From positions 1 through 32,800 of the forward strand of contig CALMXF010000276.1 in assembly GCA_937870985.1 (NCBI GenBank): a stretch of DNA of 32,800 nucleotides, given 5' to 3'. Under the pieces are notes generated by a model. That model searched no databases, was not told where the DNA came from, and saw only the letters and a list, made by a program, of their open reading frames with translations. This DNA comes from an uncultured Chloroflexota bacterium. GTDB lineage: Bacteria; Chloroflexota; Chloroflexia; Thermomicrobiales; CFX8. How positions within the stretch are numbered: position 1 is the first letter of the stretch; the number at the start of each line of letters is the position of its first letter. Below, in pieces: positions 7,034 through 18,191 of the stretch. A program made the translations under genes and the position numbers.

Positions 7034-9541
7034 GTGACTGACGAGGGCCGGATTCCGATGCCGGAGGATGTGCTCGGTTATCAGATCGGCGCGCCGCGTC
7101 GCTTGCCGGATTGGGGTGAGATCGTCGGGTATTTCGACGCGCTCGCTGCTGCGTCGGATCGCGTGGCAATCGAGCGGCTCGGTGTCTCGACGGATGGGAG
7201 ACCGTACATTGCAGTGTTTGTCTCGTCGCCGGAGAACCTCGCGCGGCGCGATGAGCTCCGATCGATCCTGGCGCGGTTGTATGACCCACGCGGTCTCGAT
7301 CCCGCCGACGAGCGCGAGCTGACCGAACGTGGCAAGGTCACAGCGTTCCTGCTGTGCACGCAACACTCCAACGAGATCGGCGCGGCGGTGATGACGCTCG
7401 AGCTCGCGGGCGACCTGGCGCGGGCAACCGATCCCGACAGTGTCGAGATCCTCGACAACGTCGTCACGGTCATGATTCCGTCGCATAACCCCGATGGACA
7501 CCAGATGATCGTCGAGTGGTACCGGCAGTGGCTGGATACTGAGTATGAGGGCCAGCCAATGCCCTGGCTCTACCATCCCTACGTCGGCCACGACAACAAC
7601 CGCGACTGGTTCATGTTGACGCAGGTCGAGTCGCGTCTGTACGCCGATCTGCACAACCGCGAGCGGCCGCAGCTCGTCTTCGACATGCACCAGATGATGC
7701 GCGACGGCGCGCGATTCATGGTCCCACCATTCATCGACCCGCTCGATCCGAACCAGGATCCCGTGATCCAGCAGGGGTTCGCTGACCTCGGCACCGCTAT
7801 CGCCAGTCGATTGACGGCGGCCGGCAAGGCGGGAGTTGCGACGAACATCATCTTCGACAACTACAGCCCGTCTCTCGCGTACGGCAATTACCACGGCAGC
7901 GTCGATATCCTCTCGGAGGCCGCGAGCTGCCGGCTCGCGACGACAGTGGACGTTCCCGAGGACAAGCTGAAGGCGGAGCGTGGGTTCGACCCGAAGGTTC
8001 GTAGCTGGAATCAGCCGCTGCCGTGGAAGGGCGGCGCGTGGTCCCTCCGCGATATCGTCGAATATGACAAGCTGGCGGCACTCGCGTTTCTCGAGCACGC
8101 CGCCCGCAACCGCCGGCAGTGGCTGCGAAATTACGTGGGGATCACGCGGCGGGCCGTCGAACGCACCGATGGGCCATACGCATTCCTGGTTCCCCCCCGA
8201 CAGGACGATCCCGGCTCGGCGTTCGAGCTGCTGGATATCCTGCGCCTCGGCGACGTTGCGCTGGAAGAGGCGACTCGCGAGTTTGTGGCCGATGGGGTGA
8301 CCTGGCCGGCCGAAACCGTCGTCGTGCGCCTGGCGCAGCCGTCCGGAAGCTTCGCGAAGACACTCCTGGAGGTTCAGTCGTACCCCGATCTTCGTCGCTG
8401 GCCAGATGGACCGCCGCTTGCACCCTACGATATCGCTGGTCATACCCTCCCGCTGCAGATGGGCGTTCGATCGGTTCAGATCGAGAAGGCGTTTGAAGCG
8501 GAGCTGCGGCCAGCTCAGATCGCTCCGCCGGTCGGCGTCGTCCGTGGCGAAGGTCGCTTCGGCTGGGCGATCCCGGCATCACGAAATGGCTCCGTGCGCG
8601 CGCTGTACCAGCTGCTTGCTGGTGGCGCTGCCGTCGACCGGCTGACCAGACGGGCCGGTTCCTACGCGCCCGGCACGTATGTGGTCCGGGAGGTCGAACG
8701 CGCGGTAGTGGAGAACGTCGCCCGTTCCTCGGGCGTGGACGTGATCGGCATCGATGAACCGGTTCATCTGTCGATCGTCAGTCAGTCGCTGCCACGTGTG
8801 GGGGTTTATCAGTCGTGGAAACCGTCGATCGACGAGGGTTGGCTCCGCTGGATCTTCGATGACTACGGCATTCCCTACGAAACGCTGCACAACGCAGATA
8901 TCCGACAGGCCGGGTTGGCGGATCGCTTCGACGTCGTGCTCCTGCCACAGCAGCCAGTGAAGGACATGGTGGAAGGCAATCTGGAAAAGAACGAATACCA
9001 GGAGCCGTACCCGCCTGAATACGTCGGCGGCCTCGGCCGGCTCGGCGGGGATGCGCTCGCCGCGTTCGCGGAAGCAGGCGGGACGATTGTCGCGCTGGAT
9101 TCGGCCTGCGGGTTCGTTCTCCGTCATCTTCACCCGCCTGTTCGTGATGTCGTCGAGGGAGTGAACGAGGAAGAGTTCTACTGCCCCGGTTCGCTGCTGC
9201 GCGTCATCGTCGACTCTGATCACCCACTCGGCTGGGGCATGAACCGCCAGGAGGTGGCCCTCTTCATGAAGAGCCCGGTCTTCGAGGGCAAGGATGACGA
9301 CCAGGTTCAGATCGTCGCGCGCTACCCGGAGTATGAGCCGAATCTGAGCGGCTGGATTCTCGGGGAAAACAAGTTGGCCGGCAAAGGGGCGCTCGTCGAG
9401 GTTGCGCTCGGCGCCGGCCGGGCCGTGCTGATCGGATTTCGGCCGCAGTTCCGCGCTCAGGCGCGCGGTGGCTACCGGTTTCTGTTCAACGCACTCGCCC
9501 GCGGTTCGCTAGGGCCGGAGCGCGAACTCTCGCTCGGCTAG
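7034..9541 (+). CDS. M14-family zinc metallopeptidase
   Basis: This 835-aa protein carries an N-terminal zinc carboxypeptidase (M14) domain followed by a long C-terminal extension. The zinc ligands are H111 and E114 in TQHSNEIG and probably H219 in LVFDMHQM. The substrate-binding arginine lies in GHDNNRDWF, and the general base is probably E295 in ILSEAAS. From about residue 590 the sequence (SIVSQSLPRVGVYQSW, VVLLPQQP) resembles a glutamine-amidotransferase-like alpha/beta domain, as in other large M14 proteins. The start is the GTG at 7034: AGGGAG lies seven bases upstream, while the in-frame GTG two codons earlier is too close to it. There is no signal peptide, so a cytoplasmic peptidase is implied, unlike classical digestive-type M14 enzymes. 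The peptide or conjugate it cleaves is unknown. Confidence 0.87.
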   Translation: MTDEGRIPMPEDVLGYQIGAPRRLPDWGEIVGYFDALAAASDRVAIERLGVSTDGRPYIAVFVSSPENLARRDELRSILARLYDPRGLDPADERELTERGKVTAFLLCTQHSNEIGAAVMTLELAGDLARATDPDSVEILDNVVTVMIPSHNPDGHQMIVEWYRQWLDTEYEGQPMPWLYHPYVGHDNNRDWFMLTQVESRLYADLHNRERPQLVFDMHQMMRDGARFMVPPFIDPLDPNQDPVIQQGFADLGTAIASRLTAAGKAGVATNIIFDNYSPSLAYGNYHGSVDILSEAASCRLATTVDVPEDKLKAERGFDPKVRSWNQPLPWKGGAWSLRDIVEYDKLAALAFLEHAARNRRQWLRNYVGITRRAVERTDGPYAFLVPPRQDDPGSAFELLDILRLGDVALEEATREFVADGVTWPAETVVVRLAQPSGSFAKTLLEVQSYPDLRRWPDGPPLAPYDIAGHTLPLQMGVRSVQIEKAFEAELRPAQIAPPVGVVRGEGRFGWAIPASRNGSVRALYQLLAGGAAVDRLTRRAGSYAPGTYVVREVERAVVENVARSSGVDVIGIDEPVHLSIVSQSLPRVGVYQSWKPSIDEGWLRWIFDDYGIPYETLHNADIRQAGLADRFDVVLLPQQPVKDMVEGNLEKNEYQEPYPPEYVGGLGRLGGDALAAFAEAGGTIVALDSACGFVLRHLHPPVRDVVEGVNEEEFYCPGSLLRVIVDSDHPLGWGMNRQEVALFMKSPVFEGKDDDQVQIVARYPEYEPNLSGWILGENKLAGKGALVEVALGAGRAVLIGFRPQFRAQARGGYRFLFNALARGSLGPERELSLG

Positions 9542-9557
9542 TCTGCGGCGCTGGCGG

Positions 9558-10019
9558 TCAGCCTCGGTGGACCGCCAGCGCTTCCTCTTCAAGGAACGGG
9601 CCAATCACTTCGACAGGGTGAGATGCGCGCGACATGACCTCGGCGCACGACAATCGCAGCCCGGGCGCGTTCGGATCGCCTCGTTCGGTGCGAAGCCGCT
9701 CGGCGCTGACGCCGAAGACAACGCGGCGGATGTTGGCCATGAAGATTGCTGCCGAGCACATCGGGCATGGCTCGGTGCTGGCGTACAACGTGCAATGAGA
9801 AAGTGTCGTAGTGTCGAGCGCCCGTGTGGCCTGGCGGACTGCATGCGTCTCGGCATGGCCAGTGATGTCGCCGTCGTCAGCCACAGTGTTCTCGCCCTCG
9901 AAGAGGATGTTGCCGTGAGCGTCGACGAGGACGGCGCCAAAGGGGCTGTTGCCATTCGAGCGGGCGTGTCGGGCGACCTCGAATGCGCGCCGGATCATCT
10001 GCTGGTCAAGGTCATTCAT
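9558..10019 (-). CDS. Nucleoside/guanine deaminase-like zinc enzyme
   Basis: This 153-aa protein is a cytidine/deoxycytidylate deaminase-fold enzyme. The zinc and catalytic residues are H55 and E57 in GHAETHAVRQA and C85 and C88 in STEPCPMCSA. The opening (SPFGAVLVDAHGNIL) resembles guanine deaminases and other small-substrate nucleobase deaminases more than the tRNA-editing TadA, which usually has VPVGAV and a basic C-terminus. The ATG at 10019 is chosen because TGGAGGCGAT precedes it; an upstream in-frame codon would add 21 unsupported residues. It converges with the M14 gene with a gap of only 16 bases and is divergent from aconitase. Guanine deaminase is the best guess, but cytosine or another base is possible. 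Confidence 0.85.
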   Translation of the reverse strand: MNDLDQQMIRRAFEVARHARSNGNSPFGAVLVDAHGNILFEGENTVADDGDITGHAETHAVRQATRALDTTTLSHCTLYASTEPCPMCSAAIFMANIRRVVFGVSAERLRTERGDPNAPGLRLSCAEVMSRASHPVEVIGPFLEEEALAVHRG

Positions 10020-10167
10020 ATCGCCTCCAGATTTGCCACGATTCAGGTGTGCCAACGGGAAGACGCCGACATTCCCGAGCACCGTAGTACCATAGACTCA
10101 GGGTTGTGGCCCGTCCAGTCTGGCGTCGAGTGCCCGGACGCAGCAGGTGGGAGGGGTGTGCAAGACG

Positions 10168-10182
10168 ACACCGGTTCGGTGT
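10168..10182 (+). other. Small hairpin in the aconitase leader
   Basis: A six-base perfect stem (ACACCG with CGGTGT) closes a GTT loop about 20 bases upstream of the aconitase ribosome site. It could affect leader structure or be chance; I see no further conserved element around it. Confidence 0.25.
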
Positions 10183-10213
10183 TCCGAGCTCAGCCAACGA
10201 GGAGAGGGAATCC

Positions 10214-13096
<2,883 letters not shown>

Positions 13097-13117
13097 GTTC
13101 GGCCGCGAAGCGACATC

Positions 13118-13149
13118 GGGGCCCGGGAGAAACGATCCTCCCGGGTCCC
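13118..13149. terminator. Hairpin between convergent acnA and RidA genes
   Basis: A twelve-base stem with one G-U wobble (GGGGCCCGGGAG at 13118-13129 with CTCCCGGGTCCC at 13138-13149) closes an eight-base loop just after the aconitase stop, facing the RidA stop from the other side. The stem is strong but no T-run follows, so it may stop transcription in either direction without being a textbook intrinsic terminator. Confidence 0.6.
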
Positions 13150-13195
13150 GACGTGGTTTGCCGGGTCGACATCCCTCCCGGCGGTCTTCCCCGCC

Positions 13196-13573
13196 TTACT
13201 TCGCGGAGGGGATGCCGACGATCATCTCGATCTCGACCTTCATCGCCGGCCCGGCAAGCTTGGCCTCGATCGTCGATCTGGCCGGCTTCTCTTCGCCAAC
13301 ATAGCTGCGGTAGACGGCATTGAACGCCTGGAAATCGTTGATGTCGGTGAGGAAGCAGGTCGCCTTCAGCGCCTGATCGAAGCCAGTGCCGGCCTCGGCC
13401 ATGATGAGCTTCAGCTTCTCCATCACCTGCTCGGTCTGCCCTGCCACATCCTGCGATGTGTCATCGGCCACCTGGCCGGACGTGAACAGCAACCCGCCCC
13501 ATATGGTCGCAACCGAATACGGACTTGCCGGAACCGGCAGCTTGTCCGATCGAAGAATCTCTCGACTGGTCAT
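13196..13573 (-). CDS. RidA-family protein (enamine/imine deaminase-like)
   Basis: This 125-aa protein belongs to the RidA/YjgF/UK114 family, trimers that hydrolyse reactive enamine/imine intermediates such as 2-aminoacrylate. The family pattern is visible: GLLFTSGQVADD (about residues 27-38), ATCFLTDINDFQAFNAVYRS, the catalytic arginine in EEKPARSTIEAKLAG, and the closing VEIEMIVGIP with its glutamate. The ATG at 13573 (MTSREILRSD) is preceded by GGGGGGACG; an earlier in-frame codon would add 12 residues without support. It converges with aconitase. There is no neighbouring threonine or serine dehydratase that would tie it to a specific pathway. Confidence 0.9.
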   Translation of the reverse strand: MTSREILRSDKLPVPASPYSVATIWGGLLFTSGQVADDTSQDVAGQTEQVMEKLKLIMAEAGTGFDQALKATCFLTDINDFQAFNAVYRSYVGEEKPARSTIEAKLAGPAMKVEIEMIVGIPSAK

Positions 13574-13671
13574 CGTCCCCCCTGATTCACTGAATCGACG
13601 CGACGGCACGGCGCCGCCCGCCGAGATTCTAGCCCGTCGTCAGTCACTGAAGCAGCGACGAGTGGGAATAA

Positions 13672-13691
13672 ATACCCCATAGGGGTATACT
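13672..13691 (+). promoter_or_regulatory. CsoR-type operator overlapping a -10 box
   Basis: A perfect inverted repeat (ATACCCC, spacer ATA, GGGGTAT; 13672-13688) lies 27 bases before the repressor start. It matches the TACCCC-spacer-GGGGTA architecture known for copper-sensing CsoR operators. A good -10 hexamer, TATACT (13686-13691), overlaps its right arm, with a weak -35-like TGGGAA 17 bases upstream. Repressor bound here would block polymerase, which fits autoregulation. Confidence 0.75.
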
Positions 13692-13715
13692 TCCTGTGAC
13701 GAAAGGAACATGCTT

Positions 13716-14063
13716 ATGTCGATGAAGCTCATCTCCCCCGGCGAAAGCGACCAGCCCGATGCTAGTGGACCACACGGCGAAGGACACGCGTCGTACGCCG
13801 CCGACAAGGCACGGATCCTTGCCCGGCTCCGCCGCATGGAGGGGCAGGTTCGAGGTGTTCAGCGGATGATCGAGGAGGATAAGTACTGTGTGGATGTGCT
13901 TACCCAGATCTCATCGATCATCGCCGCGGCTCGCGCCGTCGGCATGCTTGTGCTCGAGGATCATATCCGCGGCTGCGTGGTGAGTGCTGGAGAAAAGGAC
14001 GCCGAGGTGCTGCTGACCGAGCTGACCGACGCTATCGAGCGCTTCACGCGGAGCGTCGGCTGA
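13716..14063 (+). CDS. csoR: CsoR/FrmR-family metal-sensing repressor
   Basis: This 115-aa all-helical repressor belongs to the DUF156 family of CsoR, RcnR and FrmR. The copper-binding triad of CsoR is present with exact spacing: C58 (KYCVDV), H83 and C87 (LEDHIRGCVV), that is 25 residues then HxxxC. The first helix carries the family stretch ILARLRRMEGQVRGVQRM. The N-terminus holds a His-containing extension (GPHGEGHAS) ahead of the core. The ATG at 13716 sits eight bases after AAAGGA; the ATG two codons earlier is only two bases away from it. A palindromic operator overlaps the promoter. No copper ATPase or chaperone gene is adjacent; the convergent neighbour is an MFS exporter. Cu(I) sensing is favoured over nickel or formaldehyde sensing by the Cys-His-Cys triad. 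Confidence 0.9.
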   Translation: MSMKLISPGESDQPDASGPHGEGHASYAADKARILARLRRMEGQVRGVQRMIEEDKYCVDVLTQISSIIAAARAVGMLVLEDHIRGCVVSAGEKDAEVLLTELTDAIERFTRSVG

Positions 14064-14083
14064 GATCGACGGTTCGCGACAGA

Positions 14084-15418
14084 TCAGCGGATATGTCGGT
14101 ATGAGGGGTGAACGACGCCGACGACCGCGATGACTGCCGCGAGCAACACCGCGCCAAAGCCGATTGCCACCGGCGCGGTGAACGCATCAGCCAACGCGCC
14201 ATACGGCACGACCGCCAGCGGCATCGCCGAGAATGTCAGCATATAGACACTCATCACCCGACCGTGGTATTCAGAGTCGGAGTTGTTCATCACCAGCGTG
14301 CTGTTGAGGGACTGATACCCGGACGAGACGAACCCGATCACGACCAGTGTCACCAGACCGATATGGAACGAGCGGCTGAAGGCAAAGACCGCCAGGGACA
14401 GGCCGAACGCGATTCCCAGCATCATCTGCAGCAGACCCTTGCGCGGGAAGGCCGTCAACGCGGCGATCGTCAGTGAGCCGGCCAACGCCCCAAGACCGTT
14501 GAAGGTCAACAGTAGTCCGAGCCCACGCGGGCCAACTTTGAAGACTTCCTCAGCGAAGACCGGCATCAGCTGCTGATACGGCATTCCCAGCAGCACAGGG
14601 ACGAACGCCAGCGCCAGCAGCGTCGAGACGACGCTATTGTTACGGATGTATCGCAGCCCCTCGCGGAGCGACTCGAGCGGCGGCGGGCGAACCGATCCCA
14701 TGGGCCGGCCCTGATCCTTGATCCGGAAAAGGCTCAGGACGACGTAGGCGTACATGCCGGTCATGATCGCGTAGACTCCGCCAGCCCCGATGAATGGAAC
14801 TGCGATCAGCGCTCCGGCCATCGACGGGCCGAGGACCCGGCAGAAGTTCATCCCGGCGTTGTTGAGCGCGACTGCGTTCATCAAGCGGTCGCGGCTGACC
14901 AGCTGGCCAACGAATGCTTGTCGCGCCGGCATATTGAACGCGAACCCGATTCCCTGAATTGACGCAACGGCCATCAGGTGCCAGATCTTGACGACACCGG
15001 TAAGGACCAGAATCGCGTTGAGCGCCGCGGCGATACCCACGAGCGTCTGGGTCATCAACAGCACGTTGCGCTTCGGGAATCGGTCGGCGACAACTCCTCC
15101 CGCCAGCCCGAACGCCAGCATCGGGATGCCCGACCCTAACGAGACCAACCCGACTGCCGCCGCCGAGCCGGAGAGGTCGTAGGCGACGTAGCCGGTCGTG
15201 ATCATCCCCATCTGCATCGCCATCGTGCCGGGGAGCATCCCGAGCCAGAGGGTGCGGAATCCCTCCTGGTCGAGGGCGAGGAATGGCTTCTTCCAGGACG
15301 GCGCCCGAGCTTCGACGCGAGCGGCGGAGGCCGACGCCGGGTGTGACGGCGCGACCGACGTCGAATTGGCGGCGTCAGTCGCTGTGTCGGGCGGCGTCGT
15401 CGCCGATTCAACCCTCAC
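14084..15418 (-). CDS. MFS transporter, DHA3/enterobactin-exporter-like
   Basis: This membrane protein has about twelve hydrophobic helices, preceded by a polar, Ala/Thr/Ser-rich cytoplasmic N-terminus of about 45 residues. The pattern FRTLWLGMLPGTMAMQMGMI, then AGGVVADRFPKRNVLLMTQT (the motif A region) and GFAFNMPARQAFVGQLVSRD, is typical of the DHA3-like MFS group that includes the enterobactin exporter EntS and macrolide-efflux relatives. The start is uncertain. I chose the GTG at 15418, ten bases after GGGGA. A TTG at 15511 would add 31 residues (475 aa in total) but has no convincing ribosome site. It converges with csoR 20 bases away and follows a small membrane-protein gene on the same strand. 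The substrate is unknown. Confidence 0.83.
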   Translation of the reverse strand: MRVESATTPPDTATDAANSTSVAPSHPASASAARVEARAPSWKKPFLALDQEGFRTLWLGMLPGTMAMQMGMITTGYVAYDLSGSAAAVGLVSLGSGIPMLAFGLAGGVVADRFPKRNVLLMTQTLVGIAAALNAILVLTGVVKIWHLMAVASIQGIGFAFNMPARQAFVGQLVSRDRLMNAVALNNAGMNFCRVLGPSMAGALIAVPFIGAGGVYAIMTGMYAYVVLSLFRIKDQGRPMGSVRPPPLESLREGLRYIRNNSVVSTLLALAFVPVLLGMPYQQLMPVFAEEVFKVGPRGLGLLLTFNGLGALAGSLTIAALTAFPRKGLLQMMLGIAFGLSLAVFAFSRSFHIGLVTLVVIGFVSSGYQSLNSTLVMNNSDSEYHGRVMSVYMLTFSAMPLAVVPYGALADAFTAPVAIGFGAVLLAAVIAVVGVVHPSYRHIR

Positions 15419-15523
15419 CGGATACGCGTCCCCATCCTGGATAATTCCAGTTGCGTGACCTACGACGATACGTTGCCGCGCGACAATACGCGATCGCAGC
15501 CACGATGGCAAGTGCGACCGACG

Positions 15524-15832
15524 TTACGACATGACGTGGACGATCGAATAGATGCCCATGAACATCATTCCCGCGCCGAGCGCCAACCGGGCCAGACGCC
15601 CGGCAGGATGCGTCGCCGCGCGCCAGAGGACAGTTGCCCCATATCCTGCGCCCAGTGTCCCGACGACCCATGTCAGCGCGATCAGGATCGCTTTTGCAGC
15701 GTCCCCGGTCAGGTCGCGGGTTGTGATTGCGACGACGAAGATGACGAATAGCCCCAACGTCTCGGCTGCTCCGGCAAGAATCTCTTCGCGACGAATGCCG
15801 GCGCTTCGTTCGCCCGTCGATAGCCTCTGCAT
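15524..15832 (-). CDS. Small membrane protein of unknown function
   Basis: This 102-aa protein has a polar N-terminus of about 20 residues and three predicted membrane helices: roughly residues 23-38 (LGLFVIFVVAITT), 49-68 (ILIALTWVVGTLGAGYG) and 82-101 (ALGAGMMFMGIYSIVHVMS). AGAGGA precedes the ATG by about six bases. It lies upstream of the MFS exporter on the same strand, with a gap of 13 or 105 bases depending on that gene's start, so the two may be co-transcribed. I do not recognise a family. The helices lack an obvious metal or haem site apart from one histidine near the C-terminus. Confidence 0.65.
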   Translation of the reverse strand: MQRLSTGERSAGIRREEILAGAAETLGLFVIFVVAITTRDLTGDAAKAILIALTWVVGTLGAGYGATVLWRAATHPAGRLARLALGAGMMFMGIYSIVHVMS

Positions 15833-15896
15833 GTACCATCCTCTGTAACGGTGTCATGTCGGTCCGTTGCGATGGATCGCTTACCCTGATTCTAGC

Positions 15897-15948
15897 CACC
15901 CGGATACGATGGCATCCAGAAGTATGAGACGTTTTTGCGATCCGGGTG
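15897..15948. repeat. Nine-base inverted repeat between divergent genes
   Basis: CACCCGGAT (15897-15905) is matched perfectly by ATCCGGGTG (15940-15948), 34 bases apart. It lies between the divergent small membrane-protein gene and the L,D-transpeptidase. The spacing suits two half-sites of a looping regulator or a long-loop hairpin; chance is possible. Confidence 0.35.
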
Positions 15949-16015
15949 TTATCACGTTCGTAGTGCTGGCGCCGTGCGGTCGAGGCGCGCAACGTAATCA
16001 TGTGGGGGTAGTCTT

Positions 16016-17416
16016 GTGCGGATAGCGTTCCTTCGTCGGAAGCTCGTTCACCTGTCGGCGGTCGCCATTATCGTGGCAACTGCGGTTGCTGGCGCTCTGA
16101 CGCCTGGTCTGGCCAGCGCTGAGCAGAACGTCGCCACCGTGCCGGTCGATAGCGCCGGCATGCCGGCAAGCACATACTTTCCTCCGACCAGCCATAGCCT
16201 GTCTGGCCCATTGCTGAAGGCCTGGAGCACCACTGGCCTGATGATCATCGGCTACCCGATTTCCGAGCCGGTGCAGGAGAACGGTCGTGCGGTTCAGTAC
16301 TTCGAGCGCTCGCGCCTGGAGGTCTGGCCGGAACACGCTGGGACGAAGTGGGAGGTTCAGGGCACGTTGCTCGGGACCTGGCTCGCCGAACAGCGCTATG
16401 GCAAGACCCGCAATAACCCCGCGTTCAATGCGCTGCCGGATGGTTTGACGAGCAACACCCCGGATCGAGTCATCTTCAGCGAGACCCGCCATTCGTTGGC
16501 GTACGGATTCAAGAACTACTGGGATAAGAACGGCGGGCTCTGGCAGTTCGGCTTCCCGATCTCCGAGGAGTTCGTCGAGGACGGCTATACCGTCCAGTAC
16601 TTCGAGCGCGCCCGCTTCGAGTTTCACCCGGAGAACGCTGGCACCCAGTTCGAAATCCTGCTCGGTCTGCTCGGCAACGACTACGCCAAGGCGCTGAAGA
16701 TCCCGACCAACCCGGCGGCGCAGCCGGCCGATGCCGTCATCTGGGACGCTGGGCTCTTCAGCCCGCAGATCGCGAATGCCTTCCGCAATGGGACCGGCAT
16801 CTGGTGGGGCAAGGTCTCGACCGATGCGGTTTCGGTGCGCAGCGCGCCACGGAACGATGCTCCGGCGATGGACGTTGCCTATAGTCGCCACCCGATCGTG
16901 ATCTACGCCATCGTCAAGGGCGATGTTCGGGAGGGCACGGATGCCTGGTATCTGACTGATAATTACGGCTATGTCCCGGCGGTCTACGTCGCTCCACTTG
17001 TGCTCAATCCGCCACCGCAAACGTTCGGCGGCCATTGGGTGGACGTCAACCTGAGCCAGTTCTACGCCGTCGCCTATAACGGCAGCACTCCCGTGTATGT
17101 CGCGATCATCACGGCCGGCCGCGACGGCAAGACGCCGCTGGGCACGTTCAACATCCAGAGTCAGGTGCGCCGCGAGATCATGGACTCGGCGACGGTCGGC
17201 ATCCCGCATGGCTCTTCGGGCTGGTATTACCTGGAGAACGTCGAGTACACCCAGTACTTCCTGGCCGGCGGCTACGCATTGCACGGGAACTACTGGACGC
17301 CGGAATCGAGCTTCGGGAACTTCACGTCCAACGGCTGTGTCGGGTTGATGAACACTGACGCCGCGTTCTTCTGGAATTGGCTGAACATCGGGGACGTTGT
17401 CACCATCCACTACTAG
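16016..17416 (+). CDS. Secreted L,D-transpeptidase (YkuD) with repeats and SH3-like domain
   Basis: This 466-aa cell-envelope protein probably cross-links peptidoglycan or attaches proteins to it. A signal peptide covers about residues 1-36 (basic start, hydrophobic core, LASA before EQN). Two similar modules follow, marked by GYPISEPVQENGRAVQYFER and GFPISEEFVEDGYTVQYFER, which look like cell-wall-associated repeats. A bacterial SH3-like segment (VSVRSAPRND to DNYGYVPAVYV) comes next. The C-terminal YkuD domain carries H423 in ALHGNYW and the catalytic C441 in SNGCVGL. The usual arginine after GC(V/I) is replaced by glycine. The start is a GTG after GTGGGGGT. A perfect palindrome lies about 50 bases after the stop. 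The gene appears to be transcribed alone. Confidence 0.9.
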   Translation: MRIAFLRRKLVHLSAVAIIVATAVAGALTPGLASAEQNVATVPVDSAGMPASTYFPPTSHSLSGPLLKAWSTTGLMIIGYPISEPVQENGRAVQYFERSRLEVWPEHAGTKWEVQGTLLGTWLAEQRYGKTRNNPAFNALPDGLTSNTPDRVIFSETRHSLAYGFKNYWDKNGGLWQFGFPISEEFVEDGYTVQYFERARFEFHPENAGTQFEILLGLLGNDYAKALKIPTNPAAQPADAVIWDAGLFSPQIANAFRNGTGIWWGKVSTDAVSVRSAPRNDAPAMDVAYSRHPIVIYAIVKGDVREGTDAWYLTDNYGYVPAVYVAPLVLNPPPQTFGGHWVDVNLSQFYAVAYNGSTPVYVAIITAGRDGKTPLGTFNIQSQVRREIMDSATVGIPHGSSGWYYLENVEYTQYFLAGGYALHGNYWTPESSFGNFTSNGCVGLMNTDAAFFWNWLNIGDVVTIHY

Positions 17417-17470
17417 CCACCGGCTCTGTCCGGACAGTTGACAGCCCAAGGTGATTCGCGCGATGGTTCG

Positions 17471-17496
17471 CCGGAGTGAGCAATTGCTCACTCCGG
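17471..17496 (+). terminator. Perfect 26-base palindrome, likely terminator
   Basis: Both 13-base halves are exactly complementary (left half starts CCGGAGTGAGC, centre AATT), followed by TTTCTCT on the plus strand. It lies 54 bases after the transpeptidase stop and 30 bases before the next gene, so an intrinsic-type terminator fits. A palindromic operator for the downstream gene is the alternative. Confidence 0.65.
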
Positions 17497-17526
17497 TTTC
17501 TCTGCGACGTGGATGGAGGCTTTCAG

Positions 17527-18117
17527 ATGGCCGACAAAATTGTGATATCCGGCGAAAACCCCAGCCTGACCCTCTACAAGCCCGGGACGGACCAGATCAT
17601 CGCCAAGGTGAGCTACTGGAAGAGTGTCTTCTCCGAAGCCGGCGATGGGAACGCAACGTTGATCTGGGTCGACCCGGAGGCATCCGGGCTCGGCGATGCC
17701 GCTCCCCATGCGATCTACACGGATAACCCCGCGGTGGCCCGACTGGTGACCGACCGATTCACGCTGCACTTCGGCGGCTGGGCCGAGCTCGGCTTCGCCA
17801 CGATGGCGCCGACCATGGCCCGTTTCTTCCAGGAAGGCGACGGTCGGCTGTATCACCGTGTCGTCTCCATCTGCGAAGGCGCTGTTGTCGAGCTCGTCTG
17901 GTGGGACATCATCGAGCAGCAGCTATTGCAGCGGCCGAATTTCGAGCTTGGGCCGGATCGGTGGGATCTGGCGACGGTCATCTGCCCGTGCAAGTCCGCT
18001 CTGATCACGGTCAACAACCAGCGGATCGAGGGCGAGATCAAGGTGAAGGAGGGCGACGAGCGGCTTGAGAGCTCAGCCTTCCTGGCCTTCTCCGAGACCT
18101 GGCGGCTCAGCTCGTGA
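17527..18117 (+). CDS. Conserved-looking hypothetical protein, 196 aa
   Basis: I do not recognise this protein. The ATG at 17527 (MADKIVISGENPSLTLYK) is chosen because GGAGG lies seven bases upstream; an earlier in-frame codon inside the preceding palindrome would add 17 unlikely residues. The protein is soluble, with no signal peptide or membrane helix. It is rich in alternating beta-strand-like stretches and aromatic residues (HFGGWAELGFATMAP, VVELVWWDIIEQQLL), plus a CPC pair at about residue 160 (TVICPCKSALITVNN). The codon pattern and reading frame are clearly coding. It sits between the L,D-transpeptidase terminator and the first BNR gene, 74 bases upstream of the latter, so it may share that transcript. 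Confidence 0.72.
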   Translation: MADKIVISGENPSLTLYKPGTDQIIAKVSYWKSVFSEAGDGNATLIWVDPEASGLGDAAPHAIYTDNPAVARLVTDRFTLHFGGWAELGFATMAPTMARFFQEGDGRLYHRVVSICEGAVVELVWWDIIEQQLLQRPNFELGPDRWDLATVICPCKSALITVNNQRIEGEIKVKEGDERLESSAFLAFSETWRLSS

Positions 18118-18191
18118 TCTGTTGATAGGCGGCCATCGGAGCTGACGCGACGTTGGCCGGGGTACTCATGCTCGAGGGAGGAGAAGTGGAC

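Noticed and set aside
6989-8443. Minus-strand open frame (about 484 codons) opposite the M14 peptidase
   Set aside because: The plus strand carries clear zinc-peptidase motifs; the antisense product has no domain pattern.
15998-17491. Long minus-strand open frame (about 497 codons) opposite the L,D-transpeptidase
   Set aside because: It is an antisense shadow caused by GC-rich codon bias; the plus strand has the signal peptide, the YkuD motif and the ribosome site.
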